From Natrinema zhouii (GTDB lineage Archaea > Halobacteriota > Halobacteria > Halobacteriales > Natrialbaceae), in contig NZ_CP059154.1 of the NCBI RefSeq assembly GCF_013456555.2, positions 2,356,001 through 2,420,000 on the forward strand: a stretch of 64,000 nucleotides of DNA, written 5' to 3'. Positions 7,947 through 16,764 of this stretch are shown here, piece by piece (within the stretch, counting starts at the first letter, position 1; the number at the start of each line of letters is the position of its first letter). A model generated the notes under the pieces. That model was not told where the DNA came from, ran no database searches, and saw only the letters and a list, made by a program, of their open reading frames with translations. Made by a program: the position numbers and the translations under genes.

Positions 7947-8566
7947 TCGACACCACCGACGCCGGTGCTGGCCTCGGGCAGGTCGTGTTCGATCAGCTCG
8001 AGGCCGAGCGCTTCGATCGCACCGCGGAGGTGCTCGTCCTTGGCGTAGTCGGACCCGTCGGCCTCGCGGAGTTCCTGCGCCTTCGCCAGCACCTCGCCGC
8101 GGCGGTCGTCGGGCACCTCGTACTTGTCCGTCGAGAGTTCGATGACCAGCCCGTTGTTGTCCGTGGTATAGATCGAGTGGAAGATCCCCCGATCGAAGAC
8201 GTTGTACTGGTGGCCCGCCTCCTCGAGTGCCTCCATCGTGTCCTCGTAGTCGTCGGGATCGACGCTGAAACAGAGGTGGTGGACGGCACCGGTTCCACCG
8301 CGCTGGCCGCGCCGGTTCGACGGCCGGTCGTCGCTCACGAAGAAGGTGAGGATGCGGCCGTCGCCCGTGTCGAAGAAGAGGTGGGTCTGCGAGGGGTCGT
8401 CGAGGTTCGGCTGGCGAAGCACCAGCGGCATGCCGAGGAGGTCCTGATAGAACGCGATCGTCTCCTCCTCGTTGCTCCCCCAGATGGTGATGTGGTCCGT
8501 GCCCGTGGTGTGGACGGGGCTATCGGGGAGTTCAGGCGTGACTGGGTTAGTGGGTTGGTTAGACAT
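7943..8566 (-). CDS. VOC-superfamily ring-cleaving dioxygenase/glyoxalase-like protein (MhqO-like)
   Basis: The 207-residue protein has the paired beta-alpha-beta-beta-beta modules of the vicinal oxygen chelate fold. The first holds TGTDHITIWGSN (metal His) and AFYQDLLGMPLV; the second has GAVHHLCFSVD (His) and LVIELSTDKYEVPDDRR (Glu). These are the usual 2-His-1-Glu positions. It is shorter than full two-domain extradiol dioxygenases such as MhqO (about 310 residues). It starts the two-gene unit with the esterase at 7293 and lies 45 bases after the flavoprotein gene at 8612, all on the minus strand. The actual substrate is unknown. Confidence 0.85.
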   Translation of the reverse strand: MSNQPTNPVTPELPDSPVHTTGTDHITIWGSNEEETIAFYQDLLGMPLVLRQPNLDDPSQTHLFFDTGDGRILTFFVSDDRPSNRRGQRGGTGAVHHLCFSVDPDDYEDTMEALEEAGHQYNVFDRGIFHSIYTTDNNGLVIELSTDKYEVPDDRRGEVLAKAQELREADGSDYAKDEHLRGAIEALGLELIEHDLPEASTGVGGVE

Positions 8567-8611
8567 GATGAATCTGGGTAGTCGTGAATCTGGACGGTCG
8601 TGAGTTCGGCG

Positions 8612-9220
8612 CTACTCCGCGAGCAGTTCACCGAAGACGCGCTCGGCGTCCGCGGGGACATCGAAGTCGTGGAAGTGCTCGCCACGTTCCTCCGACAGGA
8701 TGTTCAGTCCCGCGGCAGCCCCGTCGCCGACGGCGATGGCGGCCTGCCACTCCTCGGCGCGGACCATCGCGCCGGTCGCGTACGCGCCCTCGACGCTCGT
8801 CTCCATCTCGACGCCGACGTCGACGGTGTCCTCGTCGGTGAACGCGACGCCGAGACCCTCGGCGAGCTCGCGGTTCGCACCGGTCGCGAGGACGACGTAG
8901 TCGGCGTCGTAGCTCCCGTTTTCGGTCTCGACCGCGAAGCCGTCGCCGGCTTCGCTGACGGCGGTCACGACTTCGCCCTGTCGGCGGTCGACGCCGAAGT
9001 CGTCGACCTGCTGGCGGGCCGTCGCCATGAACTCGCTGCCGCCGACCGACCCGATTCCGAGATAGTTGAACAGATGGGCCTTGTGCATCCACGTCTCGTC
9101 CGTGTCGAAGACGGTCGTCTCGAGGCCGTTCTTCGCGGTAAAGAGGGCCGCACTCAGTCCGGCGGGACCGCCGCCGACAACGATCACTGTCGCATCGTCC
9201 GCAGTCGTCTCGTCGCTCAT
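8612..9220 (-). CDS. Short FAD/NAD(P)-dependent oxidoreductase, thioredoxin-reductase-like without redox cysteines
   Basis: The 202-residue protein begins with the FAD-binding GGGPAGLSAALFTAKNGL and ends with the second FAD motif TSVEGAYATGAMV; YVVLATGANRELAEGL lies between. It resembles thioredoxin reductase but is about 100 residues shorter: the NAD(P)-binding insertion and the CxxC disulfide centre are missing. I see no cysteine in the translation. It therefore cannot act as a classical thioredoxin reductase and may use another partner or reductant. It heads a minus-strand cluster with the VOC and esterase genes, which suggests a role in oxidative or electrophile stress. Confidence 0.82.
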   Translation of the reverse strand: MSDETTADDATVIVVGGGPAGLSAALFTAKNGLETTVFDTDETWMHKAHLFNYLGIGSVGGSEFMATARQQVDDFGVDRRQGEVVTAVSEAGDGFAVETENGSYDADYVVLATGANRELAEGLGVAFTDEDTVDVGVEMETSVEGAYATGAMVRAEEWQAAIAVGDGAAAGLNILSEERGEHFHDFDVPADAERVFGELLAE

Positions 9221-9567
9221 CGTAGTTGCATAGTGTTACTGCAGGGATATCAATCCCCAGCAACCCCGAAGCCACCACGTAACATCAGTGTTAGTGGCTG
9301 TAGATGTCTCAGATCGCGCGATGTGGCCGGTCAGGTGACCGCTGTCGACGGGAACCACGACCTGCGCACGCAGGCTCAATTCATTCGCGTAACTCGTTCG
9401 TACCATCATATCCAACGGAAGAACTGTCGGCGGACGGTCCCGGTCGACGCGAACTTCCCCGCCCGTCTCACCCCGCTGGGACGGTCGCTCGCCGACCGCC
9501 GTCCGTCAGGTATGGCCCGGTGACGGCTTGCTCGAGGGCCAACCACTGCGCTCCAACAGACACATCC
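9221..9567. other. Divergent promoter region between the flavoprotein and gshA
   Basis: No gene is seen. The stretch holds the inverted repeat TAACA-TCAG-TGTTA at 9280-9293 and a related AGTGTTACTG near 9231, just before the flavoprotein ATG on the opposite strand. They could be operator sites for the redox cluster. An in-frame extension of gshA to 9304 is open but Arg-rich and not family-like. Confidence 0.4.
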
Positions 9568-10662
9568 ATGAACACTAGCCTCGAGGTGGAGTACTGGGTC
9601 GTCGACGACGCCGGTGACCTCGTCCCACCCGACACACTGCTCGACGTTTCGGAGCAAGTCGACCCCGAGTTCGTCGAGCCGATGCTCGAGATCAAGACAA
9701 CCCCCTGTGGGTCGATGGCCGAGCTCCGCGAGGAGTTCGTCGGTCGGATCAGCCGCGTCGTCGACGCGGCACGGGATCGGAACAAGCGACTCGTCCCGCT
9801 CGCGACCCCGCTGAACGTCGCCCCCGCGGACATCCCCTACCGCGAGAAGGAGGGTACCGACCTCCAGCGCCAGATCGTCGGACCGACCTTCGACGACGCC
9901 CGCGTCTGCGCCGGCACGCACATCCATTTCGAGCAGTCGAACGTCGCCGATCAGCTCAACGCCCTGACCGCGATCGACCCGGCGTTCGCGCTGATCAACA
10001 GTTCGGCACACTACCGCGGCGAACGCATCCTCGAGTGCGCCCGGCCGTTCCTCTACCGGCGCTCGTGTTACGAGACCTGCCCGGAACAGGGCCAGCTCCA
10101 GCCCTACGTCGAGAGCGTCGCCGAATGGGACCAACGGCTCGAGGACGCCTACGACTCGTTCCGCGAGCGGGCGCTCGAGCGCGGCGTCGATATGGACGCA
10201 TTTGAGGCCGAGTTCAGTCCCTACGAGGCAGTCTGGAACCCGGTCCGGCTCCGCAAAGCCATGCCCACGGTCGAGTGGCGCTCGCCCGACGCCGCCCTGC
10301 CGAGTCAGGTGCTTCAACTCGCAGACGACGTGCGATCGATCGTCACCCGCGCGGACGAGCACGGGACGGTCATTGGCGGTTCGGAACGGATTGCCCGGTC
10401 GGATGCAGCCGCCGACAGACCGCTCCGCCTCCCCGAGTTCGACACTGTTGAGTCGATTACGGACGCGGCCATCCACGACGGACTCGAGGGGGCGGGAGTC
10501 AGGGACTACTTGCGAGGGCTCGGATTCACGCCCGCGGAGTACGATCCGCTCGCGGACCAGATGACCGACTCGCGAATCACCGAGCGTCGCGCGAAGAAAC
10601 TGCGGCTCGAAGCCGCGGACCGGCTCGAGGCCGACCTCGAGCGGCGCCGCGTTCGCGCCTGA
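9568..10662 (+). CDS. gshA: Glutamate--cysteine ligase (GCS2 family)
   Basis: The 364-residue protein belongs to the GCS2 (YbdK-like) carboxylate-amine ligases. It has LEVEYWVVDDAGDLV, EPMLEIKTTPCGSMAEL, the metal/ATP-site CAGTHIHFEQ and the closing TVEWRSPDAA. In haloarchaea this enzyme makes gamma-glutamylcysteine, their main low-molecular-weight thiol, from glutamate, cysteine and ATP. The start at 9568 is chosen because MNTSLEVEYW matches the usual family beginning. The divergent flavoprotein/VOC/esterase cluster would use or protect a thiol pool, so the neighbourhood reads as redox defence. Confidence 0.92.
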   Translation: MNTSLEVEYWVVDDAGDLVPPDTLLDVSEQVDPEFVEPMLEIKTTPCGSMAELREEFVGRISRVVDAARDRNKRLVPLATPLNVAPADIPYREKEGTDLQRQIVGPTFDDARVCAGTHIHFEQSNVADQLNALTAIDPAFALINSSAHYRGERILECARPFLYRRSCYETCPEQGQLQPYVESVAEWDQRLEDAYDSFRERALERGVDMDAFEAEFSPYEAVWNPVRLRKAMPTVEWRSPDAALPSQVLQLADDVRSIVTRADEHGTVIGGSERIARSDAAADRPLRLPEFDTVESITDAAIHDGLEGAGVRDYLRGLGFTPAEYDPLADQMTDSRITERRAKKLRLEAADRLEADLERRRVRA

Positions 10663-10668
10663 ATCGGA

Positions 10669-13600
10669 TTATCGGCCGGGCGCGTTTCCGCTATTGCCGG
10701 GGCCGCCGCGATGTCCCGGTGCGTTGCCGCTGTTACCCGGCGAGCCACCGCCGTGACCCGGTGCGTTTCCACTGTTTCCGGGACCGGTCCCGCGGTGGCC
10801 CCGCGCGTGGTCGCTGTTTCCGGGTGCCTCGTTGTCTTCGTCCGTGCGGTCCGACGGATCGTAGGCCTCGAACAGCGGGAACGAGTCATTGAACGCCGCC
10901 GTCTCGAGGACCGCGGAATCGTCTGCGAGGTTCCGTTCCGCGTCGACGATCCGATCCTCATTGAACCGGAGGTCCGTATCGAGCCGGGCGGCGAGCCGAT
11001 TCAGATTCCGCGTGTGATCGGCGTCAGCCGCCGCGCTGCCGAGCAGGACGACCGCACCGCCCTCGTTCCGATACTCGCGCAACGCGAGGAGTTCCCCGAA
11101 CTCGAGTTCCCGCGCGGGCGCGGAGAGCAAGATGGCACGCGGGGGCTCCGACTCGTCGGGCAGCGTCCGTTCCAGATCGTTTATCTGGCGGAGCCGCGCG
11201 TCGACCCCCTCGAGGTAGCGGAGGTAGTACTTGCAGTCCTCGAGGGAGAGCGATCCCTCGGCGTTGAACTGACCCTGGCCGCCGGCGAGTATCACGTCGC
11301 CGTCGGTCTCCGAGAGGTGGTCGATCAGATTCGTCAGGAACGGGAAGTTGCCGTGGCCGCTCGTATCCGCGCCGAAGCCCTCGCTCTCCTCGTAGCGCTC
11401 GTCGATCAGTAGTCCGCCAACGAGCGCGACCCGACGGCGATCGTCGATCCCGACCAGCGGAACGTCGCCGTCGTACGCGACGCCGTCGCCCTCGAGGCGC
11501 TGCTCGGCGCTCGGGGCCGCCGACACGGCCACCCGGTCGTCCCGAACGCGACCGCCGTTCCGGCCTCGAGCGCTGCGAATGCTCCGGGCCGACGGGACGA
11601 ACAACCTCTCGACGGGCTCGTTGCGAATTTCGGTGAGCGCGTCGAAGTCGGAGGCCGACCAGACGCCCCGACCCGCCGCGAGGGCGTCCTCCTCGAGCGC
11701 AGCGAACTCGTCGTGGGCCGCAAAGCCTGACGAATAGACGCGGGCGTACCCGTCAGCAACGATCCGGCGGTTGTAGTTCACCGAGAACGAGCCGGCGTCG
11801 AAGTCGGCCGTGAAGTCGTCGGGATCGTAGTGGAGGTAGCCGAGCAGTCGCCCGTAGTTCCCGCGTATCGGCTCCGCCTCGTCGAAGGTGAGCTTGACGT
11901 GGCGGCCCTCGAGATCGGTCTCGTCGACGGCCGCGCCGTCGGGTGCCAGCCGCTCGAGGACGAAGTCCGACGCCCGGTCGCCCCAGTCGTGGAGGTGATC
12001 GGTCGCGTCGTCGGGGACGCCGAACCACTCCTTCGGGCTGGTCTCCGTCGGCGGTGTCTCCGCAGTGTCGACGCCGACGTTGCGGACGGTCTCGCGGTAG
12101 CCGTACTCGGTGTCGAACTCGACCTCAACGGTGTCGCCGTCGAACACGCGAGTGACTCGGCCGTAGTACTCACCGTCGCGGTCGAACTCGATCCCGATTC
12201 CGTCTCGGTCTTCGAAGTAGTCGAACGCGGGCGAGAACTCCGTCGCGACCGGCTCGTAGACGGGGCCGGCGTTTCGGACCTCGTCTTCGACCTGCCCGCC
12301 GTTAAAGCGGAAGGCGAGATCGAGTCGGTCGGCGATCTCGTTCAGGTTCGCCGTTCGATCGTTCCCGCCGAAGTCCGACTGATCGAACAGGAAAACCGCG
12401 CCGCCGTCCGCGACGAACGACTCGAGGGCCGCGAGTTCCGAGTCGTCGAACGCCCACTGAGGCGTCGTGATCACGAGCCCGTCGGCGTCAGCCAGTCTAA
12501 CCGAGCCCGTTTCCTCTCCGAGATACGCCTCGTCGAAGGCCGTCGTCGTGAACACGTGACTGTCCCAGCCCGACGCGTCGTCCTCGACCTGATCCGCGTT
12601 GAATCGGAAGCCGAGATCGAGCCGTTCGGCGACCTCGTCGAGGGCCCGGGTCTCGTCGTGACCGCCGTAATCGGCCTGATCGTGGAGCAACACGGCACCG
12701 CCGTCGGCGACGAACGACTCGAGGGCCGCGAGTTCGTCGTCGGTGAACGCCGCTGCGGGCGTCGTGATTACGACCGCATCGGCGTCGGTCTCGATACTCC
12801 CGTCCGCACCGTCGCTCGCGCCCTCGAGAACCGCCAGCAGGTCGTCAGCGGCGGTGACGGTGTATCCGTCGCTCTCGGCGTCGGCGATGAACGTCTCGAA
12901 CCGGCCGGTATCGTAGTACTGGTCGTGGCTCTCGTCCCAGTAGACGGTCTCGCCGTCGATCACCGTGTCCCAGACGCCCCGGACGAAGGCCCGGTTCTCG
13001 TCGTGATCGTTGTCATCCTCGACGAACGGCGCACCGAACCCGACCACCCGATCGTCGCGGGTGATCAGCGGAATCCGTTCGTCGTCGCCGTACTCGACGG
13101 CGTCGGACCCGGTCTGATCGCCGTTCGTCGCCGTCGGTTCCGCCCACGCGAGGACCTTGCGGTCGTCGTCCGGGGCCAGGTGCGCCTCGGTGAGCGCGTC
13201 GCCGTCGGGCGACACTTGGCTCGCCGTTGAATAGAACTGGAGGGTCGTCCCGTCGGTCGCGAATTCCTCGAGCGCTCGCAGCTCGTAGCCGTTGTCTTCG
13301 GCGTAGCGGCGGAACGTCTCGTGGCTCGAGAGGTCCCAGTACTGCTCGTGGCTCTCGTCCCACAGCACCGTCCCGCCGGGCCCCAGCAGTTCGTCCCAGA
13401 CGTTCAGCACGAACTCCTCGTTGCCGGCGTCGAACCCGCCGCGCTCGTCGCTGAGAAAGCCGGCGCTGCCGATCCCCAGCACGGATCCGTCCTGTGTGAT
13501 CAGCGGAATCCGCTCGTCCTCGTATGAGACGACGTCGGCTTCGTCGGTTCCGTCGTTCGTGCTCGTCACGTACGCGTCCTCGGAGGCCCACGCGACGACG

Positions 13601-13815
13601 TGTTCCCCGTCGGTGAGCGGCGCGTATTCCGCGCTCACCTGTGACGCCGTCGAGTAAAACGAGAGAGACTCGAGCCCGTTGCCGGACGCCGAGTCGGCAG
13701 TCGCGAGCGCGTCGGACGATTGGGACAACGCGAGCGCACCCGTCGTCGTACCGAGCAACGAGACGAACGATCGACGAGCGATTCCGCTCTCACCGGTGGC
13801 TCGAAACGAGACCAT
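10669..13815 (-). CDS. Exported multidomain protein: Tat signal, duplicated N-terminal repeat, GATase/ThuA-like modules, SNase domain, PGN-rich tail
   Basis: This 1048-residue protein starts with a Tat-type signal (ARRSFVSLLG, then a hydrophobic stretch). Residues about 48-335 are two copies of an unfamiliar repeat beginning FYSTASQVS and containing DERIPLIT and WDESH. About 345-540 holds two copies of a Rossmann-like, DUF4350/ThuA-type module (VVITTP..., LAALESFVADGGAV). About 570-760 is a staphylococcal-nuclease-like domain (RVTRVFDGDTVEV, NVGVDTAETP, YGRLLGYLHYD) with the expected acidic and Arg positions. A third Rossmann-like module follows and the tail repeats PGNSGNAPGH. It probably acts at or outside the cell surface on nucleic acid or a surface polymer. 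An alternative ATG lies at 13836. Function is inferred from domains only. Confidence 0.8.
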   Translation of the reverse strand: MVSFRATGESGIARRSFVSLLGTTTGALALSQSSDALATADSASGNGLESLSFYSTASQVSAEYAPLTDGEHVVAWASEDAYVTSTNDGTDEADVVSYEDERIPLITQDGSVLGIGSAGFLSDERGGFDAGNEEFVLNVWDELLGPGGTVLWDESHEQYWDLSSHETFRRYAEDNGYELRALEEFATDGTTLQFYSTASQVSPDGDALTEAHLAPDDDRKVLAWAEPTATNGDQTGSDAVEYGDDERIPLITRDDRVVGFGAPFVEDDNDHDENRAFVRGVWDTVIDGETVYWDESHDQYYDTGRFETFIADAESDGYTVTAADDLLAVLEGASDGADGSIETDADAVVITTPAAAFTDDELAALESFVADGGAVLLHDQADYGGHDETRALDEVAERLDLGFRFNADQVEDDASGWDSHVFTTTAFDEAYLGEETGSVRLADADGLVITTPQWAFDDSELAALESFVADGGAVFLFDQSDFGGNDRTANLNEIADRLDLAFRFNGGQVEDEVRNAGPVYEPVATEFSPAFDYFEDRDGIGIEFDRDGEYYGRVTRVFDGDTVEVEFDTEYGYRETVRNVGVDTAETPPTETSPKEWFGVPDDATDHLHDWGDRASDFVLERLAPDGAAVDETDLEGRHVKLTFDEAEPIRGNYGRLLGYLHYDPDDFTADFDAGSFSVNYNRRIVADGYARVYSSGFAAHDEFAALEEDALAAGRGVWSASDFDALTEIRNEPVERLFVPSARSIRSARGRNGGRVRDDRVAVSAAPSAEQRLEGDGVAYDGDVPLVGIDDRRRVALVGGLLIDERYEESEGFGADTSGHGNFPFLTNLIDHLSETDGDVILAGGQGQFNAEGSLSLEDCKYYLRYLEGVDARLRQINDLERTLPDESEPPRAILLSAPARELEFGELLALREYRNEGGAVVLLGSAAADADHTRNLNRLAARLDTDLRFNEDRIVDAERNLADDSAVLETAAFNDSFPLFEAYDPSDRTDEDNEAPGNSDHARGHRGTGPGNSGNAPGHGGGSPGNSGNAPGHRGGPGNSGNAPGR

Positions 13816-14029
13816 GCCCACTATGACGTTCTTCATCACATGAAAATTTGTAATAGTAATACGTCGAACTATGTGATCTATATTCGCGACCGAGACGCGC
13901 CGACGGCCGACGGACGCGGACTCGGAGCCGAGAGTCGGCACTCCCTCGAGTCGAGAGGGCAGCAGACGACCGGAAACGACTGCCTCGAATCGGTCGAAGC
14001 GGACCGTGACAGACGAGACGGGATCTCGT

Positions 14030-15268
14030 TCAGGAGTTCGCTGCTTCGCTGGAGACCGCTCGGAGGCGTTGAAGCCACCGATCGCCCGTCCGGAGCGGCG
14101 TCGGGATCTCGTCGCCGAACGAACACCGCGCTGGCTCGGTCTCGCAGGGGTTGCCCATGACGATCTCGACCGTCGGAGACCCGCCCTCGAACACCGCCGC
14201 GCTCGCGGTCGTCAGCTGGCCGAAGGCGTGCTCGTCCGTCTCCGGTTCGGGATGCCGACAGATCGACTCGTTCCCCGGTCCGTTCTCGTGATCTTCCGCG
14301 ATCTCCCAGAGGTAGTTGCGGTCGATTTCGTCGTTCTCTGCCTCGAGCAGCTCCGTCGCTCGCTCCCGGCGGCGTCGCGAACTCTCGGTCGTCTCCGAGC
14401 GCGACAGGACGAAGTGATTCGTCCGGGCGACGGCCCCGTCGTCGGCGACCGCGATCCGCTCCTCGAGGGGGTTCACCTCGAGCAACACGGCGTCGCTCTC
14501 GTCGGCCAGAAACAGCGTCTGTGCCATCAGCTGTCGCGTCGGGATCGATTCGAGCAGTTCGCGGGCGTCCGCGACGGTGGCGCACTCCTCGAGCACGCGC
14601 CGGACGACGGTGCCGTTGCGGAACTGCGCTTCGGGCTCGATATCGTCCCGATTCGCGTCGATGTAGGTGTTCGCTGCGACCAGTCCCCGGTCGTTGACGC
14701 CCTTGTAGAGCATGACCGTGCCGCAGGTGTCGACGGTCAGAAAGCCGTGGTAGTCGTCGATCGGCGGCTGTTCGACGACCGATTTGGGGCGCGCTCCTCG
14801 GCCCGCGATGTCGCGGTTCTTGAGCACGAGTGAGCCGTCTCCGGCAGCTCGCGGCGGCGAGACGAGCGCGTTCGTACAGCCGCGCGAGGGATCGTCGGCC
14901 GGCTCGTCGGCCAGTTCGTCACAGAGGTCGCTGTACGCGAAGGCGTAGGCCTCGTAGACGTCCGGCTCGACGTCGAGCGTCTCGGCCATCGCCTCGTAGG
15001 CCCGCACGTGCCGGTCGGGCATGCTCTCGCGGCTCCGGCGCGCGTACTCGAGCAGCGGCTCGAGGTCGACGTCCGCGTCGGCAATCAGCGACTCGAGTTC
15101 GGCGACGGCCCACTCGACGGCCTCACGTTCGGTTTCGGCGCGCCGGCGGGCCTGTTCGGCGTACGTGTCCGGTTCGGCAGTCGCGTTCGAGCCGGTATAC
15201 GCACACGTCTCGAGGTCCGTGTCGTCCATATCGGAGAAAGGAGTCGAAACGGGTTGTATCGTCGGCAT
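14030..15268 (-). CDS. C45-type N-terminal-nucleophile amidohydrolase (acyltransferase family)
   Basis: About 412 residues from the ATG at 15268; another in-frame ATG at 15229 (MDDTDLETCAYTG) is possible. The family hallmark is SRGCTNALV, whose Cys would become the N-terminal nucleophile after self-cleavage, followed by LVLKNRDIAGR. Further family features are TVMLYKGVNDRGLVAANTYID and VLLEVNPLEERIAV. This fits the isopenicillin-N acyltransferase / linear amide C-N hydrolase group. Such enzymes hydrolyse or exchange amide bonds of small molecules. No signal peptide is seen, so it is probably cytoplasmic. The gene is preceded by a long AT-rich, repeat-bearing promoter region. Confidence 0.82.
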   Translation of the reverse strand: MPTIQPVSTPFSDMDDTDLETCAYTGSNATAEPDTYAEQARRRAETEREAVEWAVAELESLIADADVDLEPLLEYARRSRESMPDRHVRAYEAMAETLDVEPDVYEAYAFAYSDLCDELADEPADDPSRGCTNALVSPPRAAGDGSLVLKNRDIAGRGARPKSVVEQPPIDDYHGFLTVDTCGTVMLYKGVNDRGLVAANTYIDANRDDIEPEAQFRNGTVVRRVLEECATVADARELLESIPTRQLMAQTLFLADESDAVLLEVNPLEERIAVADDGAVARTNHFVLSRSETTESSRRRRERATELLEAENDEIDRNYLWEIAEDHENGPGNESICRHPEPETDEHAFGQLTTASAAVFEGGSPTVEIVMGNPCETEPARCSFGDEIPTPLRTGDRWLQRLRAVSSEAANS

Positions 15269-15772
15269 GAATGAATAGCCCGACACCGTGACAGCGGGTC
15301 GGTGGTCGCCTCGAGGGAGCGACGGCAAGCAAGCGAGCATCGGCGGCCGATGGGAAGCAATAGCGGCGGCTGGCGGGTACGTTCAGTGTCGAAAGGGTGT
15401 ACACGTGTCGGCAGTGGGGATGGTGATCGTCGTACGACGATGATCAGTGCGTCCCCCGTATCCCCTGTGATGCCTGTGGCAGACGCTGCCGACATCCTAT
15501 TTAACGTTAGTGGCCGACATTAGTGTATCGAAACTAATAATATATATTACACTATCCGGTCACGGGTCGGACCAGCGGCGACACGAACGCCGTCAGTCAG
15601 TGCTCCGGCCGTCCGATCCATCCGGACATCGAAAGACGGGGAATCGTTTCTACTGACGGAGCCGATCGCATCGAACGCGTCACTCGGGACCGCGATCCGG
15701 CGCGGTTAGCGGACTTTCCTGTCTGTAACAGATCCAATGGCGGCAGCTCCAGCGGAACGAATCGCCCGCCAG
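15269..15772. other. Gene-free region with an AT-rich, repeat-bearing promoter
   Basis: No gene is supported. An AT-rich core (AATAATATATATTA, about 15536-15549) looks like a box A on either strand. A 136-codon frame read from 15495 on the minus strand overlaps the C45 gene and loses any protein-like composition after about 20 residues, so it is not called. Confidence 0.45.
15504..15554. promoter_or_regulatory. Direct and inverted repeats around an AT-rich promoter core
   Basis: ACGTTAGTG (15504-15512) and ACATTAGTG (15517-15525) are near-identical direct repeats 13 bases apart. TAGTGTA (15521-15527) and TACACTA (15548-15554) are inverted repeats flanking the AT-rich core. If the core serves the minus-strand C45 gene, the direct repeats would cover its transcription start, an arrangement expected of a repressor site. 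It could equally serve an unknown transcript. Confidence 0.4.
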
Positions 15773-16099
15773 CTATTGCTCTGTGTCGACGAGTTCCGCT
15801 TCCCCGTGGGTCTCGTCGACGGCGGTGACTCGGACCGTGGCCTCGATCGCCACGATATCCGCCTCGAGAAAGAGGACGAACCCGCCCTCCGTTTTGCAGA
15901 CGAGTGTCCCGTCGGCTTTCTCGTCGACGATGTCGACGGGAACCTCATCACCCGGTTCGGGTTTCCCGCCCAGAGGCTCCCCGCACCGCCAACAGTCGGT
16001 GTCATACGCTGCAGTTCCCTCCGGAGCGTTGTTCGCTCCGCATCGAGGTGTGTCGCACTTGATGAACGAGTCGTGTTCTCCGGGCTGATAGCGTCCCAC
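15773..16099 (-). CDS. Zinc-ribbon plus TRAM-like domain protein, probable GTG start
   Basis: The recognisable part is 97 residues: FIKCDTPRCGANN with a later CWRCGE, four cysteines forming a zinc ribbon, then an OB-like stretch (PEPGDEVPVDIVDEKADGTL, ADIVAIEATVRVTAVDETHG) resembling a TRAM domain. TRAM domains bind RNA, so an RNA-associated role is plausible. The frame stays open upstream to 16414 but the added sequence is not protein-like. The GTG at 16097-16099 gives MGRYQPGEHDSFIKC and 108 residues, which I judge most likely. The ATG at 16268-16270 is the alternative. Confidence 0.6.
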   Translation of the reverse strand: MGRYQPGEHDSFIKCDTPRCGANNAPEGTAAYDTDCWRCGEPLGGKPEPGDEVPVDIVDEKADGTLVCKTEGGFVLFLEADIVAIEATVRVTAVDETHGEAELVDTEQ

Positions 16100-16466
16100 G
16101 TCACCATCGATGTGACTGTCGCTGAAGAACGTACCGCTGGCACGACGCGAGGGGTAGAGACGGGTGTCCCTCGAGAAATTTCGGTGTTGCAACGACTGGT
16201 ACCGTCGTTGTCTCCCGGTCACACCGGCGCTCTGGCCGTCCAATTCTTCGGGACAAGACGGTCCAGTCATGCGATTTCCCGCTCCTTCAGTGGCACAGCG
16301 GGGGTGATCACCGCGGACCCAGGGCGAGCGGAACTCCCGATCGATGCTACCGTCTGAATAAGCGGCTTCACTCCCCCTCAATATCAGATTTCCTCGAATG
16401 GCAACGCACCTCATGAAAACCGTTCAGAGCCGGTTGTCTGACGCACGTCATTAGAGGAACGTCTGG

Positions 16467-16475
16467 TTTTATATG
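16467..16475 (+). promoter_or_regulatory. Box A (TATA) promoter of the HalOD1 gene
   Basis: TTTTATATG is centred about 27 bases before the GTG at 16498, the spacing expected for leaderless haloarchaeal transcripts. It supports the GTG as the true start. Confidence 0.65.
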
Positions 16476-16497
16476 TAGGAATCTGGCAGCGACGGGT

Positions 16498-16764
16498 GTG
16501 CAGAACACCCAATCAATCAGCCTCAAAGTCGTCGAGAAGATCGCCGAACGCGAACAGGTCTCACCAGCGGAACTCAAACCCCCGCTCCACTATGCGATCG
16601 ATACGGACGCACTCAACTCGCTCTACCAATCAGACACCCCTGAGAGGGGACCGTCCAAAGTCGAATTCACGTACAACGGCTATACGGTAGTTGTCGATAG
16701 TACAGGAGACGTGGATATCCGGGATCAGGTCTCGGCATCGGGCCCTGACAAAACGATCGCGTGA
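16498..16764 (+). CDS. HalOD1 output-domain protein, GTG start
   Basis: This 88-residue protein fits the HalOD1 (halobacterial output domain 1) pattern: SLKVVEKIAEREQVSPAEL, then PPLHYAIDTDALNSLY and VEFTYNGYTVVV. Many haloarchaea encode stand-alone HalOD1 proteins, and the domain also ends sensor proteins. It is thought to be a signalling output or interaction module, but the mechanism is not established. GTG is used as the start, supported by the promoter at 16467. It is monocistronic and its partner is unknown. Confidence 0.82.
   Translation: MQNTQSISLKVVEKIAEREQVSPAELKPPLHYAIDTDALNSLYQSDTPERGPSKVEFTYNGYTVVVDSTGDVDIRDQVSASGPDKTIA

Noticed and set aside
9304..9567. 88-codon N-terminal extension of gshA
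   Set aside because: The extra residues do not resemble GCS2 proteins, whose normal start matches the ATG at 9568.
11830..13230. Plus-strand frame of 466 codons inside the exported multidomain gene
   Set aside because: Antisense shadow; the minus-strand product has repeats, a Tat signal and recognised domains.
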